In this document: one piece after another, positions 1 to 9,226 of the stretch
Layout of the letters: each line of letters starts with the position of its first letter
How positions within the stretch are numbered: position 1 is the stretch's first letter
Assembly: GCA_964036045.1 (NCBI GenBank)
Contig: OZ038380.1
Coordinates: forward strand, 185,927,798 to 185,991,797
DNA: 64,000 bases
Reading direction: 5' to 3'
From: Eutreptiella sp. 'Long Island Sound 2002'
Lineage: Eukaryota; Euglenozoa; Euglenophyceae; Eutreptiales; Eutreptiaceae
Notes under the pieces: generated by a model
What the model was told of the DNA's origin: nothing
The model's input: only the letters and a program-made list of their open reading frames with translations
The model's database searches: none
Made by a program: the position numbers and the translations under genes

Positions 1-2351
1 AACCCTGCCAATAGGGGAGGTGTCCCGCCCAGCCACAGGCGAGTTCCTGGAAACCAAGGTGCTCCAGGGCCAACCGATGATGGCTCCCCATGCTCCCTTA
101 GGGGCATGTCCCAACTTTTATCTGAGCCAGAGATATGGCCCCGCCAATATCCCCCAGGAGTTGGTAGCTGAAAATGGGCTGTTTCAGCCCAAACTGAAAT
201 TAGCTCAAAAATTCCCAAAATTCAACCCCTCGTCCAGACCCGGCAGAGGTAGGGACGAGGCAACTGACCCTATGCCCTTGAGGTACAAACCCCCTGTAGC
301 CCTCACCCAGCCTGGTTCCCTCTGAGGTCCCGGCATCAGGGCACCACGGGTTCGTCAAGTGGGGTCATGATGCCAAAATCACCAAAATTGGCGTCTCCCC
401 CACGCGTGGCTCGCCCGGCCAGGGCAAGGCCAATGGCTCACAGGATAGGAGGCAGGACCTAGGACCTATATCTGACTGTACAACCTGGAACTAGGTCCGG
501 GCTCCCTGTGGGCATAGAGATATGGGGCCGCCAATTGACCACACGAGGGGGTGAAATTGGGCTCCCAAAAGGGGGTCATTTTGGCTACTCAAAATGAGCC
601 AAAATTCGGGGGTGCTCCCAATAGTATATCTCCACGCCTGCTTGGAGATCGGATCCGCCATTCCATACGCGATCTACCAGGAGTCCAACAGAGACTCCCA
701 TGCACTTGGCTCTCATAGATCTCCATGCCACTCGGCGTGGGGACAATCCCAATCGGGTCAACAAATGCCAAAATGGCAAAATTGTCCACACTCACTTTGG
801 GCTAGCACCTTAACGAAGGTTGCTCCGCTTCGTCCACGTGGTGTGTGAACCATGGGGACCAATATACATAACACCCATGTCATATATGGTCCATTGGTCC
901 ATGCGCCCGGCGTGCACGAGGTGGCTGAACATGGTGCACGGCGGGCAGAAAATGTGGAAAATTGCTCAAAATGGCCAAAAATGCGCACACTCATGGTTGG
1001 GGCAAATGAGGCACATGCCCGACGTGGACCGGAGTGTGCCATAGGATTGGTATCAAGTCATCTGTGTCCAACATATTCTTTGGGCGTCGCCCAACTCCTC
1101 CGGTTTTGGGAATGGCAGGGTAGCCAAGTGAGCCCATGATTTGGGATAGTCCCAAATCGCCAACATGGCGGCCTTGGTATGCCAAGCCAAAGAGGAGTTA
1201 TTCGCCGGGTCCAAGATATGTTGGGCACCGAAGTATGTACCCTCATAACATACTTCGGTCATGATGTCAATTGGGCGCAACGTTGAGATACACGGTCGCC
1301 ACTTGACATCATGACGGGCAAAAAACATCAATATTGGCGGAAAAACACCCAAAAGGGCCTTGAAAGGCGCACAAAATTATTATAATATCTTCGGCTTGGA
1401 TTGAGTAATCGACCAATCCTTCTAAACACAATGACTTGACACCAATGACCTTCGATTCCACATATGTGCTCCACTTGGGGCGCTTTGAAAGGTCACGAGC
1501 GCTACTTCCCAAGTGGGCACATGAAAATATGGAAAATTGCAAAACACACACCTTGCTCCCAACGCATCGCTTGGGGATCGCCACACAAGCTTCCCTCCAC
1601 GGAGGTTAGGCTTGCAATTGATCGTGGGGAGTATAAGAAAGGGCCTCGTGCAATATGAGGTCCATTGGTGGGTGTATCGCTCTTAGCCAAACCCGCCAAA
1701 TGGGCACGCAATACAACACATGGCACATACCACATACTGCCCAAAAAGGTAGCTCCCCCCACGATATGTCATGCCCCTCAAAGGACATAACCTTGTGTCA
1801 ATCGTTCATAGGAACTCAAGGAAAGTTCCTATGCAACACCAACACTCGCGCGCTACACTCGAAAGTTATCTTAACGCACGCAATATCATGGCAAAAGAGT
1901 TCCAACGCAAACTCTACCCTCTTGACCATGATCCATTACGCTAGCGCGCACGTGTGGAGACGCAAGGCGTATAAAGCTTCCTAAATTACGTCAGGAGTAT
2001 TGTGAATACATCCCATGCCTCCTTATTGTCATTCCTCGCAAGCCGCGCGAGATATGACCCTCACAAGTGGCCTCACGAATCAACTTTGTTTTGCCCATAT
2101 CTCTAAGACAAATGGAGGGCAAGACAAAAGAAAAGTTGATTCGTGCATAGGGAAGCACGTAGGTCCACTCGAAAGAGGTCAAATCAAGTGCGGGGATGTC
2201 AAAGTCGAAAATCCGATTTCGACATCCTGAAAAATTCGGATTAAGGTTGTGAGTGTAGAATGTGAAAATTGCGGATGCATCAATGCAATTCCTGAAGACT
2301 TTAGAGTCTCCGTCACGGATTGCGCTAAAATATCTGTAGATAACAGTTAAA

Positions 2352-2387
2352 CTGGCGGTTACGCTAAAGTCGCGAGGCAACCGCCAG
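2352..2387. other. Stem-loop in E1 U3 (9-bp stem)
   Basis: CTGGCGGTT at 2352-2360 pairs with AACCGCCAG at 2379-2387 around an 18-nt loop. The same stem is kept at 16,651-16,686 in the other LTR, while loop bases differ. Confidence 0.6.
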
Positions 2388-2496
2388 CAGTCAAAAGACT
2401 GATTATCAGAACGGAAGCGTGAAAACTTACGGAAACAATATGAAAATAAAACCCTGTTGATTCCTGATATTCTGATGTGTAAATCTCAGCGGGCGA

Positions 2497-2515
2497 CGCA
2501 TCGGTTGCCGATGCG
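2497..2515. other. Stem-loop in E1 U3 (8-bp stem)
   Basis: CGCATCGG, loop TTG, CCGATGCG form a perfect hairpin. It is repeated at 16,796-16,814. Confidence 0.6.
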
Positions 2516-2641
2516 GCCGCTAATAGCTGGAATGCCCAGATCTCTCACACAAGCACGTCTTACCTACATCTGGTATTAGGGTTAGGTTGCCGAATCGACG
2601 GCCGATGGCGGTGCGGGGCAGATTGGCGTGAAATAGTAAGA

Positions 2642-2667
2642 TACCGGCAAATGGCAGTTTGCCGGTA
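2642..2667. other. Stem-loop in E1 U3 (10-bp stem)
   Basis: TACCGGCAAA and TTTGCCGGTA flank a 6-nt loop. The perfect stem is repeated at 16,941-16,966 in the second LTR. It lies about 110 bp inside the transcription-upstream end of the LTR. Confidence 0.6.
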
Positions 2668-2775
2668 CATGGTAACATGCCCCAAGTGGCCGGAATGCCG
2701 TCACGGGGGCTTTACGGCAAGGGACACGCTCCTGCCGGGCTCTCACCGGGCTTCATGAGGTTCTGGGTACCGCTT

Positions 2776-2790
2776 CACCCCCCTCCTTAG
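2776..2790 (-). other. Putative polypurine tract of E1
   Basis: The plus strand reads as a C/T tract directly after the LTR boundary, so the minus strand has a G/A-rich run immediately upstream of the 3' LTR. This is the expected plus-strand primer position for a minus-oriented LTR element. Confidence 0.5.
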
Positions 2791-4245
2791 AGCAAACCCT
2801 GGGGGGGGCTCGATAATACCAAAGCATGGCAGCGGGTACCCAGGACCATCCCCTGAAGGGGGGGGGTGTCACATCCTCACTTCAGGCTGATTCGCAGTTT
2901 AGGCTGCCCAAATCCCACAGTAAGACAGGTACGGTGCTGTAGCTGTTAGTAACTGCAAGTACAGTATCAAGTATCAAGTCCCTGGTCCTGGCGGCGATTG
3001 TTCGGCATCCAAAGGACCCGTTAACCCATACCAGGCGCACCGGGTGCCGGCTGCGACGGTCACCACCACAGTGGCAGTGGCATACACGGCCAACATAGGC
3101 GTCACACGACGACCGAGGTGGTCCCACAGGTCGAAAGCGACCGCAAAGATCCATCAGGCTACCCCAAGCTTCCCAAGGCCCGCCGGCTGGGGGGGAGTCC
3201 CCACGGGTCCTTCCTCGGGCGCACCATGTCCATATCGACGACGCGAGTCCAGAGTGGTACAGCCGAACGAGCTCCTCCTTAAGGGATCGGGCATCAAGGC
3301 CGTCTTTTCCCTCGCCTTATTACCACGAAGGCCATACATGAGGGAGTCCTCATGCAGTGTGGGCGGAGGCGTCGACTCCTCAAACCACCAGTTTCCCAGG
3401 CAGACTGACCGAGGTCAGGAGCACCGGAGGCCGCCACCCGACTGCAAGTGCGTCTGCGAGTCGGTAGGCTCACACTGGGACTGACAGTGGCGGACCGCTG
3501 GGAGTGTAGTCAGGCAACTGGGCTTCCCGCCTGGCGCCATCAGGATCTCCACATCACAGCCACTAGGGCACACGGTATCACAGGCACTCAAACAGAAGAA
3601 TCTGTACTTAGGTACTGGTCCAGGCTGGACCTTATGTAAAAGCATGTAAACGGCGACTCAGGGCGCCTTCGTAGTCGGTTCGCATCCCCTCGGGGGAAGG
3701 AACAGTCCACATCTCGGCGATGGGCTGACACACAAATGCACATATCCTGGGGGGCAGAAAAACAAGCAATAAGCGGGGTAATAGGCGTGTAAACACACTC
3801 TGAACAGAGCCCCAAACCACGCCCCGGTTAGGATAAGGCATATGCAGGAAGGTGGACAGGAAAACGCCTGAGTTCAGGCCATATATAGTCAGCTGACACA
3901 CGTAGACTGGTCTGGATCCCGCAAGTGCCATGTGACCAGACCACACACCAAAAAATCGCAATGCCGATGACAGCGGCATCCGTTGCGCAATGTCGTATGG
4001 GCTTCAAGGCCCTAAGAGCTCAGAAAATAGGTCAGTCGCCCTACCTGGTTTCCCAAGGATTCAGCAGGGGGGGGAGTGACGAATGGAAGAAGAGAGGGGC
4101 CATCCTCCTCTGTATTCAGCAGGGGGGGGTATATGGCCCTTCTGATGGCAGGTTACCGAAAGATGGAAGAGAGCAAGCAAGTAAGGGACGATCCGTCGAC
4201 CTCACAGGAGCTCGAAATGCATCAGGGGAGAGCTCAGGGCGCTGA
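2791..4245. other. E1 3' untranslated internal region
   Basis: About 1.45 kb between the pol stop and the 3' LTR. No open frame here looks like a protein. It has several runs of seven to nine G, including two copies of a CAGCAGGGGGGGG-type motif near 4,062 and 4,114. Confidence 0.5.
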
Positions 4246-7200
4246 TCAGGCACCCCTGGCTGCAATCGCCCGGGCGAGTGCTGCCAAGTCCGAGACATGG
4301 ATCTTGGTCTTGTGCCTGCGGATGTACTCCATGAAGGGAGTATTGATCCGCGGCACGAACGAGGAGACGGGTTCCCAGGTGTCGTGGGACGGCCCATAGC
4401 CTCGCCAACGAACCTTAAACTCCAGGCCTCCGGGTGCCGAGGCGTTCGGACGCTGAGCCAGGATCTTCTCGACGGTGTAGTCGTCCTGCTCAGCATAGTC
4501 CTCGTCCGAATCGGCCTCATGTGCGGCATAGCTCAGGGACACATGTTGGCCACGGAGGTCGGGTTCCCGCACACGGAGTTGACTCTCGTGGCGCTCCCGG
4601 AACTGTCCGTGACCCACCTTGATGCGGTGGGTGTCCTCACCAATCCTGCGGACCACCTCTCCGGGTGTGAACCAGGTCTTGGTGCGGTGGGTGCCCATAG
4701 GGCGGGGTCCGATCACCCACACCGGGTCTCCCACCCTGAACTTCTGCGCTGTAGAACTCGGGGCGGACATCTGACGGTCAGCATGCTCCTTCTCGAGCTG
4801 CTGGCGGATGTCCCGCGCCGTTTGCTCTTGCCGCGCGAAGAATTCCTTGGCGTCCATGGCCATACCATCACCAGACAAGGGAAGTCCCCGACCCAGGGGG
4901 TCCCTGCCGAACAGAATCTGGTGAGGGGACAAACCGCCCGGAGTGGGGGTGTCATGATGGGCCTTCAGAGCGGGCCACATCTCCTCAAACCAGTTCCGCC
5001 GTGGATTGGTGATGTGAATCTTGCGCAGCTTCTCGAACAGCTGCCGTCCAGCCACTTCAGCCCGGCCGTTAGACCGGCCGAGATAGGCGACGCTCTTGGC
5101 ATGACGTATTCCCATGAGGGAACACATGGCCTTGAACCAGCCACCAGTAAACTGGGGCCCTCGGTCACTGCAAATGGTGCGGGGGATGTCAAAGACGGTC
5201 AGCCAATGACGAATTATCATGACTGCCACTTCCTTGGCAAGCAACCCCTTTTTGCGTGCCGGAACGGCTACTACGTAGCCACTGTGGCGATCCACGCAAA
5301 GAACCACACAGTCAAAGGTCTCCTTGCCAATGTGAACTTCGGGCATGGAGAAGACGTCCATGGCCACGCTCTTAATGGCCTGGTCGGGCACCGGAGTCCA
5401 TTGGGCTTCCCCCCGGACGTTCGGGTTATCGGGATTGCAGGCCTGACAGACCGAGCAACCCTTCCTGAGATTCTTGATGGCGGTGTAGAGATTGATCTGG
5501 TCGATCTCGAACCGGCGCTGCATGTCCAGGGCTTGCTTCTTGACCCCTGGGTGCATCATGTGGTGGTGCCAAGCCTCGCACAGCTCAAGCACCCGGGACT
5601 CCGGTACTAGCAGCTTACCATTCCGGTAGAGCTTGCCATCTTCCTCAGTCAGCCCCTTTGGCCACTTTTGCCCGTCATCAGGGTCGGTCACAGCCCTATA
5701 CTCGGCCGCAAGGGCCTCAGACTTGGCGTAGTCGTCGGTCCAGTCGTCCTGGAGGCAAGACTCAGGGAAGAGGTGCTTGTCGGACTCAGCTCCATCAGGG
5801 GCGAGTACTCTGACCGCTCTGCCCATCCTCGTTCCGAGGGGGGCATCTGCAGCCATGACGACGAAGCATTTTACACCCTCCTCCTCCATCAGGCGCTCCA
5901 TCTCAATGATCCTCTTGGCTTCAGCGGTCTCAGCCTCAACGCCATGGGCAGACACGTCTGTCATGCCCTTGCTGGCAGGATAGGCCCACCTGCTGAGACA
6001 GTCCGCCACGGTGTTGTCCTTTCCAGGAACATAAACAACCGTAAGGTCGAACTTGGCCAAGGTCTCATGCCATCTTGCCCGTCGGGAGGCGGGACCAGAG
6101 GGGGTGTCCACGTGCTCCTTGTGCCACGACTGCAGACTCTGATGGTCTGTGCAGACGGTGACGGGATGGAGGGCTATGTACCCAGCCCATTTCCTGAGAG
6201 CCATGACGATGGCATGCGCCTCCTTTTCTCGGGGCATCCACGTCCGTCTCTGGCCTTCCGCCAGGACTCGGCTCCAGAAGGCCACGGGCACGTGCCTCCC
6301 ATCGTCAAGCACTTGCTCCAACACAGCGCCAACGGCGTAGTCGGAAGCGTCGGTGCGCAGGACCAACCCTCGGTCAGGATCCACGAGGTGCAGAACCACC
6401 GCGGATAGCAGCGCCTGCTTCATCCCCTCAAAGGCACGGTCGGAATCAGCATCCCAGACCAGAGCCTTCTTGGACCCCTTCTTGGTCTCCTCTCGGTTGC
6501 CCTTGAGCATGGTCGTCATGGGGGCTGCATACTTGTCATACATCTTGATATACCCCGAGTAGTAGTTGCAGAACCCCAAGTACGCCCGTAGCTCAGAGAC
6601 CGTTTTGGGCTTTTCCCAGTGCTCAATTGCAGCCACCTTGCCAGGTATGGGCTTTCGCTGCCCGTTCCCGACTACGTGGCAAGCGAAGACCACCTCGCTT
6701 ACCGCAATGGTGGCCTTGTCACTGCTGCCCGTGAGTTTGTGCCGAACCAGAAGGTCCAGCACTCGAGTGACGTCCCTCTCGTGTGCCTCCAGGAGCTCCT
6801 CGTAGCTCATACTGGGGTCCCCGGACGGGATGATCACGTCGTCCACGAAGGGGTCCGCACAGTCACGCACCGGCTCAAGCAGGTTCTCCAGCATCCGCTG
6901 AAAAGCCGCATTGCCGTTGGTAACGCCCATGGGCATCACCTTCCACTGGAGAGGTCCACGTGGGGTGCTCATGGCTGTGCAGGCACGGGACTCTTCGGCG
7001 AGAGGCATCTGATGATAGCCATGTTTCAGGTCAATCACCGTGAATATCCTCCGCCGGTTTTGTTTTTGCAGCATGTCCTCAATGAGAGGCAGCGTATAGC
7101 TGTCGTGCTGCGTTTGGGCGTTTAGGCCGCGGTAGTCGACCACGAGCCGCCACTCACCGGCCACCTTCTTGGGGACGACGAAGCACGGAGAGGCCCATTC

Positions 7201-7959
7201 GGAGTGGCACAGCTCAAGCCAGCCTCTCTCGATGAAATCCCGGAGAATCTTCTCCATGGCCTCCTTCCTCTCGCCCCTCAGGGCAAACTCCCGGTGCCGA
7301 TACACACGGGGGTCCTGCTTCAGTCGTATCTTGGCCTCGCCATACGGTCCACGCACCGGTGGGGGACACACAGGCTTTCCGCTGAAGAAGGTGTCCCCAT
7401 ACTTCTGCTTCAGCCTGGCCCTCAATGCCTGGATCTTAGGGCAATCATCAGACTCCGCCTTGGCTTTTCCGGGCACCTGGACCACTGAGCTTACTTGAGG
7501 GGTAGCGACCCCGCTCGGCTTCGGCTCAGGCGGTCTTCCCAGGTGGCCCAAAGGGCCATCTCTGGTCTTGCCTCGGAATATGTCGCCGTAGGTGGGTGGG
7601 TTCCCGCCGATTGGCTCGTCCTGGCTGGACATGTAGTCCAGCACCCTCTTCACGAAGGTATTCCCATCATAGGAACCGAGGACGATGGAGTCCACTTCCC
7701 ACCAGGCTTTGTCCTGGCCCTTGCCCTCACGCTGGCTTCCCCAGTTGTGAAAGGGCTGATCCATATACCCCTGAACCAGATCCAACTCCTCTTCAGTGAG
7801 GGGGTCTTCCGATTCTCGGATGTCAACAGGGGGAACCGCAAAGCATTGTCGCCATGGCTCTGCTATGATGCGGTTGACACAGACGAAGTCCGTGGTGTCG
7901 GCCTGATCAAGGCCCCCATCCACATAGTGGAATTCCGTTGGCCATCTCTGGGGTGGCAT
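4246..7959 (-). CDS. E1 Pol: RT-RNase H-integrase-chromodomain polyprotein
   Basis: A 1,237-residue Ty3/gypsy chromovirus Pol that copies the element's RNA into DNA and integrates it. Visible parts, in order, are: RT palm around residues 240-375, with LVVDYRGLN and catalytic FVDD at 371-374; RNase H with TDASDYAVGAVLEQ near 536-549; a tether motif ending VADCLSRW; the integrase HHCC zinc site (HHHMMHPG to CSVCQAC, about 798-841); the DDE core (MDVFSMP about 867, SDRGPQF about 931, SNGRAEV about 963); and a C-terminal chromodomain beginning YTVEKIL with WRGYGPSHDTWEP. The pol frame is open from 8013 and sits +1 relative to the upstream protease frame, overlapping it by about 41 nt, so expression probably needs frameshifting. 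The reading frame is unbroken, so the element is fairly young. The stop is TGA. Confidence 0.93.
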   Translation of the reverse strand: MPPQRWPTEFHYVDGGLDQADTTDFVCVNRIIAEPWRQCFAVPPVDIRESEDPLTEEELDLVQGYMDQPFHNWGSQREGKGQDKAWWEVDSIVLGSYDGNTFVKRVLDYMSSQDEPIGGNPPTYGDIFRGKTRDGPLGHLGRPPEPKPSGVATPQVSSVVQVPGKAKAESDDCPKIQALRARLKQKYGDTFFSGKPVCPPPVRGPYGEAKIRLKQDPRVYRHREFALRGERKEAMEKILRDFIERGWLELCHSEWASPCFVVPKKVAGEWRLVVDYRGLNAQTQHDSYTLPLIEDMLQKQNRRRIFTVIDLKHGYHQMPLAEESRACTAMSTPRGPLQWKVMPMGVTNGNAAFQRMLENLLEPVRDCADPFVDDVIIPSGDPSMSYEELLEAHERDVTRVLDLLVRHKLTGSSDKATIAVSEVVFACHVVGNGQRKPIPGKVAAIEHWEKPKTVSELRAYLGFCNYYSGYIKMYDKYAAPMTTMLKGNREETKKGSKKALVWDADSDRAFEGMKQALLSAVVLHLVDPDRGLVLRTDASDYAVGAVLEQVLDDGRHVPVAFWSRVLAEGQRRTWMPREKEAHAIVMALRKWAGYIALHPVTVCTDHQSLQSWHKEHVDTPSGPASRRARWHETLAKFDLTVVYVPGKDNTVADCLSRWAYPASKGMTDVSAHGVEAETAEAKRIIEMERLMEEEGVKCFVVMAADAPLGTRMGRAVRVLAPDGAESDKHLFPESCLQDDWTDDYAKSEALAAEYRAVTDPDDGQKWPKGLTEEDGKLYRNGKLLVPESRVLELCEAWHHHMMHPGVKKQALDMQRRFEIDQINLYTAIKNLRKGCSVCQACNPDNPNVRGEAQWTPVPDQAIKSVAMDVFSMPEVHIGKETFDCVVLCVDRHSGYVVAVPARKKGLLAKEVAVMIIRHWLTVFDIPRTICSDRGPQFTGGWFKAMCSLMGIRHAKSVAYLGRSNGRAEVAGRQLFEKLRKIHITNPRRNWFEEMWPALKAHHDTPTPGGLSPHQILFGRDPLGRGLPLSGDGMAMDAKEFFARQEQTARDIRQQLEKEHADRQMSAPSSTAQKFRVGDPVWVIGPRPMGTHRTKTWFTPGEVVRRIGEDTHRIKVGHGQFRERHESQLRVREPDLRGQHVSLSYAAHEADSDEDYAEQDDYTVEKILAQRPNASAPGGLEFKVRWRGYGPSHDTWEPVSSFVPRINTPFMEYIRRHKTKIHVSDLAALARAIAARGA

Positions 7960-7969
7960 GGGCTGTCCC

Positions 7970-9223
7970 TTAGCGTCCTGATAGACACTCTCTCCAGCCG
8001 GTAGGGACCTTGTTTAAGGTCATGCTGGTCAATGAGACTACCCAATGTCGGGTACTTTCCTCCTCGGTGCATCCCATAGGAACAACCAGCACTGCCTTGG
8101 AGCGGTCCTTGCGAATCTTCGCTATCGCTCTTGGAATGTCCCAACGGGGGCAATGGATCCACATCAATCCCTGATGCAGACCCCAGTGCTTCTTCCACGC
8201 GGAGTCCTGTGCGCTCCAGTACTTCTCACAAACCCTCAGATGTGCGGAGGTTCCTGAAGAGAATGCATCCAGGGCCAGATCCGAAGCTCCCAGGTCCGCA
8301 ACCACTCGGCTCGCCACTTCCGGCATTACGCCGTACTCCTGGTTTGCTGGCCCAGGTGGCTCAGTGCCCAGTGCGGCTACTTCGAGCTGATTGCGTTCGA
8401 GGTGGATCCATTGGCATTCCACATGGTGCTCAGGTGACGAAAGCCACGAGAGCTGGTCGTCCTGGAACAGGGTCATTGAGGCCTGGGCCGGGAGTACGCC
8501 GGAGTCCGTCTCCATCATGAAGTCGTACCAAACGATCATGTCCCAGTCCATCTCGGCCTCGTAGAAGCGACCGTGCAGGAGGATTTCCTTGCCAAGATCT
8601 GGGCGGCCCAGCTCACGGTGGTTCACGAACTGCAGCCCAATGGCCGCTTCCTTCGTGCCTCCCACCATGTACTGGCCGTTCGCCACCTTCAGCCTGACAG
8701 GTTTCGGACTGTCGGTCAAACACTCTGGAGGAAGTAGGCCAGCCTTGACCAAGCTGACCTGCGCTCCCGTGTCGACCAATACGTCGAAGACCTTTTCCAC
8801 TTCCCCGCATAAGGCACGGACCTTAAGGTGCAACTGCCGCTCACGCCCCACTCGGCGCACGGCGTGCAAGCTCAGGATCTCCGGCCGTTCCAGAAGCTCA
8901 ACAAGCGACTGGTGCAGGTCGTGGACAATGGGCTCAGGCTGCCCATCTGCAGCATCCAGCTGCGGTCCGGGTGATCCTCCGATACTCTCGGATAGATCTT
9001 GAAGTACATCAAGCACGTTCTTGGTCGCGAAGGATGGACGGGTGCAAGGGTTTGTGCCTTCACTTGCCCTCACCCCGCCACCGCGACTGTCGGGTGCCGG
9101 ACCGGGCCTTCTGCCCGCGGCAATCCCTTTGTGCTTACCGACTCCCGATTGGGATGGTGTGGCGCTTCCCACGACACCATCCTGCGACCGCCGTAGCTGG
9201 GGCCCTTGGCTGCAGGGGCTCCG
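7970..9223 (-). CDS. E1 aspartic protease plus methyltransferase-like domain
   Basis: The frame continues from gag across a single TAG; the first Met gives 400 residues starting at 9172. The retropepsin core is VLVDTGAQVSLV at about residues 131-142, with catalytic Asp134 in DTG. This enzyme should cut the Gag-Pol precursor. Residues about 297-392 (LDAFSSG, then WIHCPRWDIPRAI, then KAVLVVPM) resemble the domain that DIRS-type and some algal retroelements carry next to RT, which is related to adenine methyltransferases. Here the usual NPPW-like motif is degenerate (HCPRW), so catalysis is doubtful. A comparable domain sits between protease and RT in E2. The frame ends at TAA 7970-7972, just before pol in another frame. 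Confidence 0.75.
   Translation of the reverse strand, partial: RSPCSQGPQLRRSQDGVVGSATPSQSGVGKHKGIAAGRRPGPAPDSRGGGVRASEGTNPCTRPSFATKNVLDVLQDLSESIGGSPGPQLDAADGQPEPIVHDLHQSLVELLERPEILSLHAVRRVGRERQLHLKVRALCGEVEKVFDVLVDTGAQVSLVKAGLLPPECLTDSPKPVRLKVANGQYMVGGTKEAAIGLQFVNHRELGRPDLGKEILLHGRFYEAEMDWDMIVWYDFMMETDSGVLPAQASMTLFQDDQLSWLSSPEHHVECQWIHLERNQLEVAALGTEPPGPANQEYGVMPEVASRVVADLGASDLALDAFSSGTSAHLRVCEKYWSAQDSAWKKHWGLHQGLMWIHCPRWDIPRAIAKIRKDRSKAVLVVPMGCTEEESTRHWVVSLTSMTLNKVPTGWRECLSGR
7973..8013 (-). promoter_or_regulatory. Candidate +1 frameshift window, E1 pro to pol
   Basis: The protease frame stops with TAA at 7970-7972 and the pol frame is open only from 8013, so a switch must occur within these 41 nt unless pol is initiated separately at 7959. 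The shift needed is +1, the direction used by yeast Ty3. I cannot identify the slip codon. Confidence 0.4.
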
Positions 9224-9226
9224 CTA
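9224..9226 (-). other. In-frame TAG between E1 Gag and protease
   Basis: Gag ends CCC TAG CGG and the same frame continues straight into the protease. A stop at this boundary is the arrangement used by retroviruses that make Gag-Pol by stop-codon suppression. The same layout occurs at 49,976 and 60,201 in two other elements of this window. Confidence 0.7.

Larger units (their letters stand above)
1..2777 (-). repeat. 3' LTR of element E1 (window-truncated)
   Basis: This stretch matches about 14,302-17,076 nearly base for base over 2.77 kb and partly matches 17,341-19,971. It lies at the downstream end of the minus-strand gag-pol block, so it is the 3' LTR, and about 270 bp of its far end lie outside the window. 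Its inner boundary is followed on the minus strand by a purine tract, as expected for a polypurine primer next to U3. The copies share the terminal sequence TGAAGCGGTACC (minus strand). No coding potential is convincing inside it. LTRs of about 3 kb are unusually long. The alternative, a tandem non-LTR repeat, is less likely because the copies bracket gag-pol exactly. Confidence 0.7.

Noticed and set aside
4297-5610. 437-codon plus-strand open frame
   Set aside because: Antisense shadow of E1 integrase; no protein motif, and the minus strand is clearly coding.
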